This document shows, one piece after another, positions 1-10,100 of a stretch of DNA of 54,621 bases. A model generated the notes under the pieces. That model had not been told where the DNA came from. It saw nothing but the letters and a program-made list of their open reading frames with translations, and did not search any database. Where the stretch lies: positions 1 to 54,621 of the forward strand of contig QPMI01000303.1 in the NCBI GenBank assembly GCA_004431415.1, written 5' to 3'. This stretch comes from Cyanophora paradoxa (taxonomy: Eukaryota > Glaucocystophyceae > Cyanophorales > Cyanophoraceae). The position numbers and the translations under genes are program-made. The number at the start of each line of letters is the position of its first letter. The stretch's first letter is position 1.

Positions 1-2
1 GG

Positions 3-1002
3 CGGTGGACCTGCTGGTCGGGCACCTCCACGAGGCGATCGCCTCCGGCCTCCTCCTCCCCGGCCTCACCCCCGGCGTCCGCCCCGCCCCGCCTCGCCCG
101 CCCCGCCCGCCTCCTGCGCGCCGCCGAGCGGGGCGGGCGGGGCAGGGCAAGGTGGAGACGACGGGGCGCTGCTGGGCGGGGTCGTCGCCGGCGTGCGGCC
201 GCCTGGCTCTGCCGCCTCGCCGTCGGCGTGCCCCCGGCCCTCGGAGGTGCCCCCGCGCCCCCGCGCCGCCCCGTGCGGCCTTGCTCACGGGCGGGCCGGG
301 CGGCAGGGATGGCGCTGGTGCTCTTCTACCCGCCGGGGCGCCTGCCGCCGGCCGTCCGCGACGCCCTCCTCATCGCCTCCCTCGCCTGGCTCCAGGTCCG
401 CCCCGCCCCGCCCCCGCCTCCGCCGCGCCGCGCCGCCCGCGCCGACCCGCCGCGCCCCCAGGGCGCCACCGTCCTCGCCCTCGCCCTCGCCAAGTGCGCC
501 GCCGGCCGTACCCCCCGCGCGACTCGGTCTCACGTACCCCCCGCAGCTGGGTCGAGGCCGACGGGCTCTGGTGGTGCCTCGTCTTCCACGCCGCGATGCT
601 CGCCGGTACCCCGCCCCCCGCCCCCCCCCTCGCCGCCGTCGAGCCCCGCGCCCCCTCCGCGCAGTGATGACGGGCTCGTTCAAGCTCCGCTTCCCGCACG
701 TGTGCGCGGTCGTGGCGGTGACGGCGCTGCTGACGGCGACGGTCGCCGCGCCGGCCGCGCGCCGCGGCGACGGCGGCTCCTCCGTCCTCCACGCCGCCGC
801 CGTCCTCCTCCTCTGCTGCGCGATGGCGGCGGCGCGCGGCTGGGCCGTCGACGAGCTGAACCGCGCGCTGCACGCCGCCGCCGCCTGCGAGGAGACCGAG
901 AAGGAGGCGACGCGGGCGGGCGCCGCCGCCTTGGCCGCCGCCGGGAACGTCGTGCTGAGCTACCCCGTCGGCCTCGCCATCCTCGCCGACTCCTCCATCT
1001 AG
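3..1002 (+). CDS. Multi-pass membrane protein, 3' part only
   Basis: The 5' end lies outside the window. Coding resumes in short exons split by C-rich introns; I checked introns at 396-459, 494-546 and 606-664 by frame and by GT...CAG ends. The spliced product reads through LLIASLAWLQ, GATVLALALA, then WVEADGLWWCLVFHAAMLA, and a last exon (665-1002) with two further hydrophobic stretches (VCAVVAVTALLTATVAA and VLHAAAVLLLCCAMAAA), ending LSYPVGLAILADSSI and a TAG stop. At least four membrane segments are therefore likely. The segment before the last hydrophobic stretch is Arg/Gly rich, and the tail carries a short acidic-basic patch (CEETEKEATR). No family is recognised, so no function is given. 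The reading of the first 300 bases is uncertain. Confidence 0.6.
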   Translation, partial: GGPAGRAPPRGDRLRPPPPRPHPRRPPRPASPAPPASCAPPSGAGGAGQGGDDGALLGGVVAGVRPPGSAASPSACPRPSEVPPRPRAAPCGLAHGRAGRQGWRWCSSTRRGACRRPSATPSSSPPSPGSRSAPPRPRLRRAAPPAPTRRAPRAPPSSPSPSPSAPPAVPPARLGLTYPPQLGRGRRALVVPRLPRRDARRYPAPRPPPRRRRAPRPLRAVMTGSFKLRFPHVCAVVAVTALLTATVAAPAARRGDGGSSVLHAAAVLLLCCAMAAARGWAVDELNRALHAAAACEETEKEATRAGAAALAAAGNVVLSYPVGLAILADSSI

Positions 1003-1514
1003 CGCGCCCTGCGCGCCCTATTTATTCTTTCCGGCGACTAGTCTTTCATTTATTCTCGATGGTTGTATTTCCGGTATTTCGATCATCTTGTTTCCGATAT
1101 CTCCACCTTTAGTCTGTACATTACCGCATGCAGAGGTGGCCTTGCTTTTTGCTTTTTTAGTGTATCTGCCCGGCGCTTTGAGCTTCTTGGCAGATCTTCT
1201 TGTGGAATAGCTATTATTGTGCGCTGGTCTCGGGTTGTACCCGCAGCCCTCAGGACGTCGACAATCGAAATTCGCTTGCAACTGAGCAGTGTGAGAAGAG
1301 CCAAATTTGGAAACCCTCCCCTCCGGAGCCGACCTGGCGTCTCCAAGGCAAGTCTGCACAGTGCACAGCCAGCCCGGCCGCTAGCGCTCCCCGGACAGCA
1401 TCCCTGCAGGCCTAGCTATAGCGCTGGTTGTGCTGTCTGTGTTGGCCCCGGCCGGCTTCGCTGTGCTCAACTTGGCAAGTTCGCCTAGCTCGGCACAGGC
1501 AGGGCGCGAGCTAG
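1003..1514. other. Intergenic region, AT-richer
   Basis: This 0.5 kb gap between two plus-strand genes has much lower GC than the flanking exons. It includes the motif CTAGCTATAG at 1412-1421, which recurs in other intergenic regions of the window. It presumably holds the 3' end of the upstream gene and the promoter of the coiled-coil gene. No convincing coding segment was seen. Confidence 0.6.
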
Positions 1515-2642
1515 ATGGAGGAAAGCGCGTCCTCCTCGAAGTTGGAGCTCGCCCTGGCGACGCGACTCAAGGAGACGGAGGAGAAGCTGGCGGAAATGGA
1601 GGCCGAGCGCGACGACTGGAAGGAGAAGTGCACGAAGCTTGCAATATCGGTGCACCCCACGCGCCCGCGTGCCCCCACGCCGCCTGATGGACGCGCGCGG
1701 TGGGGCGCAGGCCAAGACGCGGCTCGACGAGCTGAAGGCCGAGATCGAGGAGAAGGAGGAGACGGTGGCGTCGCAGGAGCAGGACCTGACGGACCTGCGG
1801 GGCAGGGTCCGCATGCCGTTCGCTGCCCCCCCTGGCGCCTGCCGACGCCGCCCACCGGCCGGCGGACGCGCAGATGCAGCAGCTTGTGCAGAGACTCATG
1901 GAGAGCGACAAGGCGCTGAAGGAGCGCGAGGCGGAGCTCGAGGAGCTGCGCAATGAAACCAAAGCGCGCTGCCCTCCGGCCCGCCTTCCGCGCGGCTCCT
2001 GACCGCGGGGCCGGCGCAGGGGCGGCCGGCGGCGGCGAAGCTGGAGCCCGGGTCGGAGCTGGAGGCGGCGTGGAAGTCGGCGGAGGAGAGCCGGGCGGAG
2101 GCGGTGCTGCTGCGCGTCAAGGCCGCGGCGCTCGAGGAGGAGCTCAAGGCCAAGTCGAAGGAGCTCCGGGAGCGGGAGCGCGAGCGGGAGCTGGAGGCGG
2201 GGCGGCCGTTTGCGCGGGACGGCATCCCGCCCCGCTCCCCCGGCGGCAACTCCGCCTCGGGCTCCAGGCGCTCCCTCCCCCGCCCGGAATCCGCCGCCTC
2301 CATCCGCAACGGGAAGGCAGGCGCCCCCGCCGGCCCCGCCGCCCCGGCCCCGGCCCCGCCTCGCCCCCGCGCCGGCCCCGGCCCCGGCTCCGGCCGCGGC
2401 GGCCCCCGCCGCCGCCCCGGCCTCCGCCCGCGCCCCACGTGCCACGCGCGGCTGCGTCATCTGCGGCTCCATTAACCGTGCGTCCCCCCGATCTCGCCGG
2501 CGCCGCCCCCGCTGACGGCCCCTCTCGGGCGCGGCGGGCGGCAGACCTGTCGGTGGCGTGCCCCGTCTTCAACGGGAGCCGCCGCGACGTCGCCGTGGGC
2601 AAGCCCATCCTCCGCGACCCCGTCTACCCCTCTAGGCGATGA
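1515..2642 (+). CDS. Coiled-coil protein with C-terminal CCHC zinc knuckle
   Basis: The ATG at 1515 opens a heptad-rich coiled coil (LALATRLKETEEKLAEMEAE, then LDELKAEIEEKEETVASQ and MQQLVQRLMESDKALKERE) running through exons 1-3, followed by a charged helix (LRERERERELEAG), a Ser/Pro/Ala-rich linker and a short C-terminal domain. Introns near 1654-1720 and 1807-1873 are phase 0. The last intron (2478-2544, GTGCGT...GCAG) splits the motif CVICGSIN-HLSVAC, which after splicing has the exact C-x2-C-x4-H-x4-C spacing of a CCHC zinc knuckle. Such knuckles usually bind single-stranded nucleic acid; that role here is inference. Between about 2197 and 2320 the frame changes. A GC-AG intron with phase-0 ends would explain it, but an indel in the C-rich tract is also possible. 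Stop TGA at 2640. Confidence 0.65.
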
Positions 2643-2838
2643 CCCCCCGAATGTGGGCAACCGACAAAGAATTCCGACATTTGACAGGGACTAGACCGGC
2701 TGTTGTTGGTCGTACGGTAAACTCAAGGCGCGCACAAGACGCGAGGAAAGCGCATCCGGGCCCCGGGCGCGCGCGGGGCGCCGGCTGGCCGGGACCGAGG
2801 GGGGAATGCGAGGGAGGAGGGGCTGGCCGGCGCCGCCG

Positions 2839-5800
2839 CTATTGCTTCGGGGGGGCGGCGGGGGCCGCCTTGGAAGCCTCGCCGGAGGCGGGCTGCTGCT
2901 GCTCCTGCTGCTCCTGCTGCTGGCCCTCGGCCTCGCCCTCGCCCTCGGCCGGCGGGGGAACGTTCCCCTCCATGATGTCCCGCACAGTCTGCCCCCGCGC
3001 CCAGCAGAGTGAGGGGGCGGGGGCGCAGGGTTCGCAGGGGTGGCGGGGCGGGGCGCACGGCCTGCAGCTCGACGAGGGAAATCTTGCCGTCCTTGTCCCT
3101 GCGGCCGCAGCCTTAGACTCCGGGCCAGGAGGGGCGGGGCGGGGCGGGGCGGGGCGCGCTTGTCGATGCGGGCGAATGCCTCCTCGATGACGCGGAGGCT
3201 GGGCTTGTCGCGCAGCAGCTTCGCGGCCGTCGCCATCTCGGCCTCGGAGATGAACCTGCGGCGGGGTGAGTGAGGGGAGGCGAGGCGGGGGGCCGGGAGT
3301 GCAGGAAGCCGCGGCACCCGTCCTGGTCGAGGTCGAGGAGCTTCATGGAGGCCCCGATCGACTTGTCCGCTGTCTCCACCTGCGGGAGCGAGCCTCGTCG
3401 GCCCGGCAAGCCGGGGGCGGGGCCGGGGGCGGGGGCGGGGGCACCTGGACGACGAGCTTGGAGAGGAGCTTGGTCACCTGCGGGCGGGGAGCGGCGCGTC
3501 AGCGGCGGGAGAAGAGGCAGGGTGAGGGGCGGGGGGCGTACGCGGGAGTTGAGGTCGGCGACGGCGGGCTCGACGTCGGGGTCGGCGGTGACGCTCTGGA
3601 TCATCGCCTCCCGAGCCTTCATCTCCTCGATCTCGCTCTTCTCCTCCTGCACCGCCGACTCCGACGCCAGCACCGCCTGCCAGCGGGGGCTCGCGCCGGC
3701 GGGGAGGGTGGGGGGTTGGAGGGCCGGGGGGTACGCACGACGGCCTCGGAGAGCTCCTCGAGCTCGTGCGCCTTCCGCATCGCCTCCTCCGCCTGGGGGT
3801 ACCCCGTCAGGGCCGGGCCGGACGGCGGGGCGGAGCGCGCGGCGCACCGGCGGGGGCTTCATCTCCTCCTTGGGCGCCTCAGCCGCGGGTGCCGGCGTCG
3901 GAGCCGCGGCGGCGGCGACCGGTGCCGGCGTGGGCGCCGGCGGCGCCGGCGCTGCGGGTGCGGGTGCCGGCGGCTTTGGTGCGGCGGGGCGGCCGCGGCG
4001 GGCGCCACTGGCGGGGGCGGCGTCGTGGCGGCTGCCTGGGCGGCGGCCTGGGCGGCCTGCGCCGCCTGCGCGGCCTCGGCGGCGGCCTTGGCGGCCTCGG
4101 CCTCGGCGGCGGCCTTGGCGGCCTTGGCGGCGGCCTCGGCGGCCTCGCGCTCCTTGCGCTCGCGCTCCTCCTTCTCGCGGCGCTCCTTCTCCTTGGCCTT
4201 CTCCGCCGCCTCCTGCTCGACGAGGACCTGCGGGGCGGGGGAGGTGAGCGCGGCTCGCGCAGCCTCGGGGCGGGGCGGGGCGGGGCGGGGCGGGGCGGGC
4301 CTCCTTCTGGCGCTGGAGGACCTCGAGCTTCTGCTGCTTGCTCTCCACCGTCCGCGCGTCCCTGCGCCCCCCAGGTCGGCGCGGGCGGGGGCGGGGGCGG
4401 CGGGTAGCAGGGTGCGGGGCGCACGACATCTCGAGGATGAGCTCGTCGGTGACCTTCTCGGGCATCGCGCTCAGGGTCGCCTGCAGCACCTCCTCCGCCC
4501 GCTCCTGCACGCAGACGCTCGGACCGGCGAGCGGCGCGGGGCGCGGGGCGGGGCGGGGAGGCGGTGCGGACCTTCTCGGTCATGAGGAAGGCCCGGGAGA
4601 GGATGAGGAGCGAGGACGGGATGTCCTTCACCATCGAGAGCTCGATCCACTCCTGCGGGAGCGAGTTACGTCAGCGGCCCGTGGGCGGCCCAGGAGGCGG
4701 CGGGGCGGGCCTTGAGGTTCTCGCGGAGGGTGGACTCGGGGACGTCGTTCGAGGCCCGGATGCCGCGCTCCCGGCACGCCGACCTGCGGCCAGGCCGGTC
4801 GGGCGGGGCGGGGCGGGGGCGACAGGGGGCGGGCGGGTGGGGTCACCTGAGCTCCTCGCGGGTGAGGGTGTCGACGCCCTCCCACAGGATCTCCCGGTCG
4901 TCCTGCGCGCGGGGCGGGGAGGCTCAGGGCGGGGGCGGGCCCCCAGGGGGCGGGGCGGGCCTTCTTGAGGCGGGCGAGCTTCTGGCGGAGCTGGAAGCGG
5001 AGGAAGAGGTCCGACCCGAAGATCGGCAGCGTCTGCAGGCAGCGAGCGCCATTGGAGGCCGCGCGGGCGGCGCAGGGGCGCGGGGCCGGGGGCGGGGGGC
5101 GGCGCCCACCATGTACTTGCACATCGCAACAAGCTGGTGCCTCGAGAGGTTGTCCAGCGTCAGCTCGTCCTGCGGGTACACGCACTCAGCCGGAGGGGCG
5201 GGACAGGGGGGGTACGCCGGGACGCGCCTTGAAGAGCTTGGCGAACTTGAGGATATCCTGGTTCGTCACGTGGTAGCCCCTCCTGACCTGCGGGTAGGCC
5301 GTCAGCGACGGCCGCGCGCGGGGTACGGGCGCGGGGGAGGAGGGCACCTTCTCGAGGAACGCCGAGAACTCTATCGCGAGCTTCTTCTTTTCTTCGTCCG
5401 CCTGCGCGAGGCGGGCGTCGGCCGAGGCGCCCGGGGCGTGCCGGCGCCCAGAGCGCCCGGGCGGCCGACCTGCGTCTTCATGACCGTCGCCATGTCCACC
5501 ACAGTGTCCTGGGCACAGCAAGGCGCGCGTTTCGTCGGTCGGGCGAACGGAGGACCCCCCTCGTCGGGGCCCTGGTTCGGATCGCACCTGGAGCACTTTG
5601 GCCATCTCGATCTTGACCTTCAGCTGCTTCTTGACCTCCTCCTCCTGCGCCCCGGGTTCAGCGGGGTACCGGGGCGCGGGGGTATGGCGTAGGCGCTCGC
5701 CTTCTTGAGCTTGTCCTCAAAGGTGGAAGGGAGCATGTTGGGGAAGACCTGGGGGGGGGGGTACGCTGAGCGCGGCGGGGGGCACCGGGGGGTACTGGGC

Positions 5801-6532
5801 GGCGCGCCTTGAGGATGACGGGGAGGAGCAGCTCGAGGAAGGGTACGATGAGGATGACGATCATGGGTACGAGGCGGATGAGGTCGCCGGCAGTGCGGCT
5901 GCCGGGCGCGGGCCGGGGGCGAGTGAGGCGGGGTGCGGGGCGGGGACGGGAAGGGCGGAGGCGGACGTGAGGAGCTTGCGCTCGGTGCGGGTGAGCTCCT
6001 TGCCCTGGATGACGCGCTTGACGAGCTTGCTGGCGATCTGGACCTCGGTGGCGAGGAGCTTGGTGCCGACCCAGTAGTGGTGCGCCTCCTCCTTGATCTT
6101 GGGCCAGAGCTCGCGCAGGTACGCGATGGCCCGCTTCGGGTCCGTGACGCAGATCTTCAGCGCGTTCAGGATGGCGAGGATGGCGCCCTTGGAGAGCTCC
6201 AGCGTCTTCACCAGCGCCCGCTCGTAGACCGACGGCTTCGGCTTCGGCGGCGGGGACCCCGCGGGGCCCGAGCCCCCGGGCGTCTTCGGCGCCTCCGACA
6301 TGGCCGCCGCGCTCGCGTGCACCGCCCGCCCCGCCCTCGCCAGGCCCGCGGTCAGCGGAGACGGCGCTGGCCGGAGCGCCGGGATGCCGCCGACCGCCCG
6401 CTGGGCCGCATCGCGATGCGCTTGAACGCGCCGCGTGCTCTCGGAGAAGCGGCGGACGTTCGTCGCCCCGCACCCGCTGGCGATGAGACGGGCCGCGATG
6501 ACTTGCGTTATTGCTCTTCCGACGGGAGACAA
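2839..6532 (-). CDS. LETM1: LETM1 mitochondrial inner-membrane protein with two EF-hands
   Basis: LETM1/Mdm38 proteins sit in the mitochondrial inner membrane and support K+/H+ or Ca2+/H+ exchange and ribosome binding. The LETM1 domain is clear: YWVGTKLLATEVQIASKLV, LTRTERKLL, RTAGDLIRLVPMIVILIVP (membrane segment), LPVILK-type end joined across a GC-AG intron (5749-5807) to VFPNMLPSTFEDKL, then KVKIEMAKVLQDTVVDMAT. A long Ala/Lys/Glu coiled coil follows. The C-terminus has two EF-hand loops, DLDQDGFISEAE (split by the intron 3256-3317) and DKDKDGKISLVE, then a Gln/Ala-rich tail ending in a TAG at 2839-2841. The N-terminal part before the domain is Arg/Ala/Ser rich like a transit peptide, but no in-frame ATG lies upstream of 6301, so the true first exon is unresolved and the upper boundary is approximate. 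It is divergent from the IPT-kelch gene. Confidence 0.93.
5749..5807 (-). other. GC-AG intron inside the LETM1 domain
   Basis: This 59-base intron has donor AAG|GCGCGC and acceptor CAG|GTC. Removing it joins VILK to VFPNMLP, a junction conserved throughout the LETM1 family, so the GC donor is well supported. Confidence 0.85.
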
Positions 6533-7112
6533 GGAGCAGCCCGAGTGAAGGCAGCCAGACCCTGTGCGTGCCAGTTAGTGGCGTAGCGACGGTTCCCCGC
6601 CGCCCATCGAGCTTGAACGGCTCATCGATGAGGCCGCACGCGGACGGACGCAGCACACGCAGGGAAACGCACCGCGCAGCAGGCCCGCTGCATTCTGGGC
6701 GACAGCGAGCTCCATCGGCTGAGCAACCCGGTTCGCCGGTCCGTTGTGGGGGTACGCGTCGTCTAGTGAGCTCGCCGCTGCACGGCTTCCCAGCGCACGC
6801 GAAGACCCAGCAGCACCATTATCGGTTTATTGAGCGCTCGTATTATCTGGCAGGCGCCTGGACGCGGCCATCGGCTGGTTTGGCGTGGCGAGACATAGCA
6901 GACGCGTGCCTCGCACGCAGAATAGCCTAGCTTAGCTGCACCAACCTATCGGCGCGTCGCTGTGCATATCCCAGCGCTACGCCGCGCTGCCCGCTGCGCT
7001 GCTGCAGCTAAGATAGGCCCAGCCGCCCCGGGCGTGCGCGGGTGCGAGCAGCTCGCCAGTTGCTTCGAACAGCTATTCGGACTCGAGCGCTTCTCGCCTA
7101 CGCCTCGGCGCC
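6533..7112. promoter_or_regulatory. Divergent promoter region, LETM1 / IPT-kelch gene
   Basis: About 580 bases separate the N-terminal coding part of LETM1 (minus) from the ATG of the IPT-kelch gene (plus, 7113). Part of it may hold the missing first exon of LETM1. No TATA box or other specific element could be supported. Confidence 0.45.
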
Positions 7113-10100
7113 ATGGCGAAGGGCGAGGCGAGCCCCAAGGGCAAGGCCGGCAAGGGCGGCAAGAAGCCGAAGAAACCGAAGATGGTGGATCCCATAGAGC
7201 CCTTTACGAAGCTCGTCGGTTTCTGCAAGAGCAAGGGGAAGGCCTCGGTCAAGATCCCCTTCCTGATCCAGGCGCGCCCGCCGCCCGCCCCACGCCGCGC
7301 CGCCCGGCGGCCGAGGCCCCGCCCCCGCCGCAGATCGTGCACGTCCAGACGAACAAGAAGGAGAAGACCAAGGAGTTCCAGGTGCGCTGCACCCCATCTG
7401 GACCGCCCCGGGCTCGGCCCGGCCCGGCCGCGGCTCCCCTCCAAGACGCCCCCGGCGAGCCGTTGCGCGCGCGCAGGGCCGGCTGTACTGGACGGGACAC
7501 GGCGGCATGCAGGTCCGCCTCACCGCGCCGCGCGCCGCGCCGCCGCGCCGCCGCCGACGGGGGCGGGCAGGCGTTCCAGTGGCCGCCGATGCCGCCGGGC
7601 TCGCCGATGCCGTCCGACCTCTGGGACTTCTCCGTGGGGGACGTAGAGGACCCCCTGAACGTCGCTTCCATCCGCGTCGAGGGTTCGAGCCCCCGCGCGG
7701 CCCTTTGCGCGGGGGCCCGACGCCCCCTCCCCGTCCCCCCGCAGGGCAGCTGAAGGGAAACGTGCTCGCGTTCCACGAGCTCGTGAACAGCGTGAACCCC
7801 CCTATGGTGCGCTTCCCGGGAGGGTACAGCGTTCTTGTCGCCTCGTAAGACCGCCCCGGCAGGTCACGTGGGGCCCCCCGATCCCCCCGCCCCCCGAGGG
7901 GGCTACCGTCGCCGAGATCAAGGCCGTTGAGGCCGCCCAGCAGGTCCGCGGGGGTACAGCGTTCTGGAACCCTCGTTCAAGAAATCGAGCGTACCCCTCA
8001 CCCGCAGCTGGTGTCGCGCAAGCCGTACTACTTTGAGGGTAACGTCGAGCTCGACGGCTCGGTCAAGGGCCAGGTGCGCGGGGGGTACGGCGTCTCCGGT
8101 TGCAGTCTGTTGCCGACACCGCTCGGCCGCCCCTCAGATGGTCGGCGCGAGGGGCGCGCAGTCGATCTTCGAGATGGGCATCCACCGTGCGTACCCCGAG
8201 CTCGGGGCCGCTGCCGCGAGGCCGCCCGACTCCCGCCCCCTGCAGCCGGCATCTTCGTGTTCAACGACCCGACGCCCCGCTTCGGGCCCTCCTCGGGGGG
8301 TACCGTCGTCGAGGTCTCCTGCCTGGGTTCGTCACGCCCTGCACCCCTCCCCTCCATTGTTTCCTCCCCGCCGATCCCGCCGATCCCGCACCCTTACCCC
8401 AGGGATTCTGTACCCCGGGCCGCCCATGGAGCTGCCCGACCCGGATCGCCTCAAGTTCCGGATCACGCAATTCGTGCGCCGGTCCGAACTCAGGACGCAA
8501 TCCGTCTCGTGTCGAGCGTGTACCCCAGGTGGACCCGGAGAACCGGGACCGGTCGCCCACGCCGTCGGCGGCGGCGCCGGCCTCGGCGCCGCACTCCGTG
8601 GCCTCGGGCCTGGGCTCGGTCTTCGGGGGGGTACCGGGCCTCCCGGGCGGCGCCTCCTCCCACGGGGACGACGCGCCGCCTCCGGTCGCCACCCCCGTCG
8701 AGCACGGGCCCCGCGTCCGGCCCGCCCCGCTCCCCTCCCTCCCCGGCCTTCCCCGTGTCCCGCTGAGGCCCTGCTCCAGGTACGCGGACGGGGCGTTCTC
8801 GCTGCACCCGCGGCAGGACCCGTTCCCCACGGAGGCGCGCGAGGGCACGCACTCCTGGAAGATCCGCTTCACCGTGCGCCCCCGCGATCGCAGCCCCTCC
8901 CGCGCCGCCCCGCCACGCCCCGCCCCGGGTGAGCTCGCCTCAGGCGCCGCCGGCGCTGGGGATCGGGACGGCGACCATCGAGGTCGGGTTCATCCCGGTG
9001 CGCCCGCCCCCGAGGCCTCCGCCGGGGCGCGGGGCGGGGCGCTCAGGCGGCGGGGGCAGGCGGGGATCGAGCCGATCGAGCTGGTGGAGCCGTACGTGCT
9101 CGAGCTCTTCAACGCCGAGCCCGACACCCGCTTCGTCCAGGCCCGCCTTCGCCGCTCGCCCGCCCGGCGCGCCAGCGCGGCAGCGCGCTCTGAGGGGCCT
9201 TTCCTGCTGTCAGATCCCGAAGCGGAAGCTGCTGCTGACGCTGAGCGAGACGATGGAGAGCGCCAAGCTCGGCACCGACCTCTACAAGTGCAAGCAAAAG
9301 ATCGCCGTCCGCCCGCCCCGCCCCGCCCCGCCCCGCCCCCTCCCTCCTCCCCTCACTGCGGGCGGCAGCGGTACCCCGGGACGCCGGAGACGGAGCTGCT
9401 GATCGTCAAGGACGTCGACAACATCTACGGTGCGCCCCCCGACCCGATCCCCCTGCTGGGGCGTCCCGCAGCCCGCCCCCCGACCCGCCCGGCCCCGCAG
9501 GGAAGCCCTTCTACCTCTGCTCCAGCGTCACCGCCTACCAGGTCCCCCCTCCCGCCCTCGCCCTCGGGCCCTTCCGCGCCCCCCGGCCTTCGGAGGAGGA
9601 GGCGGCGCTGAGCGGGGCGCAGGAGGAGGCGGCGCGCCTCTCGGCGGACGCGCCCCCGCCGGCCTCGCCCTTCGTCGCCCTCCCCACCCGCTTCAGCTAC
9701 TATTGCGCGCCCCTCCTCCGACGCCCCGGCCCCCGACGGCGCCGGTCCCCCCTCTCTGACTGGGGCGGGGCGCAGCGGTGCCGACGGAGGGGCCGCAGGA
9801 GCTGGACATGGAGCCGACGTCGGGGCCCGTCACCGGCGGCACCAACGTCCTCATCACCGGCGCGCGCGCCCGCCCGGGGCCCCGCTGAGCGGCGCCGTCT
9901 GAGGGCCCCGCCCGGCAGGCTCGCGGTTCGTGGACACGGGCCTCGTCGCCGTCGAGATCTTCGACGGCTCCACCCGCCGCGTCTGCACCCTCCTCCCCTT
10001 CCCTTCTTCTCTCCCGGGGCCGAGCGGGGGGGCCAGGTGGTGGAGGGCGAGTACATCTCCGAGTACGCCGTCCGCTTCGTCACCCCCTCCTGCGACGTCC

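Noticed and set aside
1063-1488. 141-codon plus-strand frame in the first intergenic region
   Set aside because: It has no splice-supported link to either neighbour, its composition differs from the exons, and overlapping frames on the other strand are equally open.
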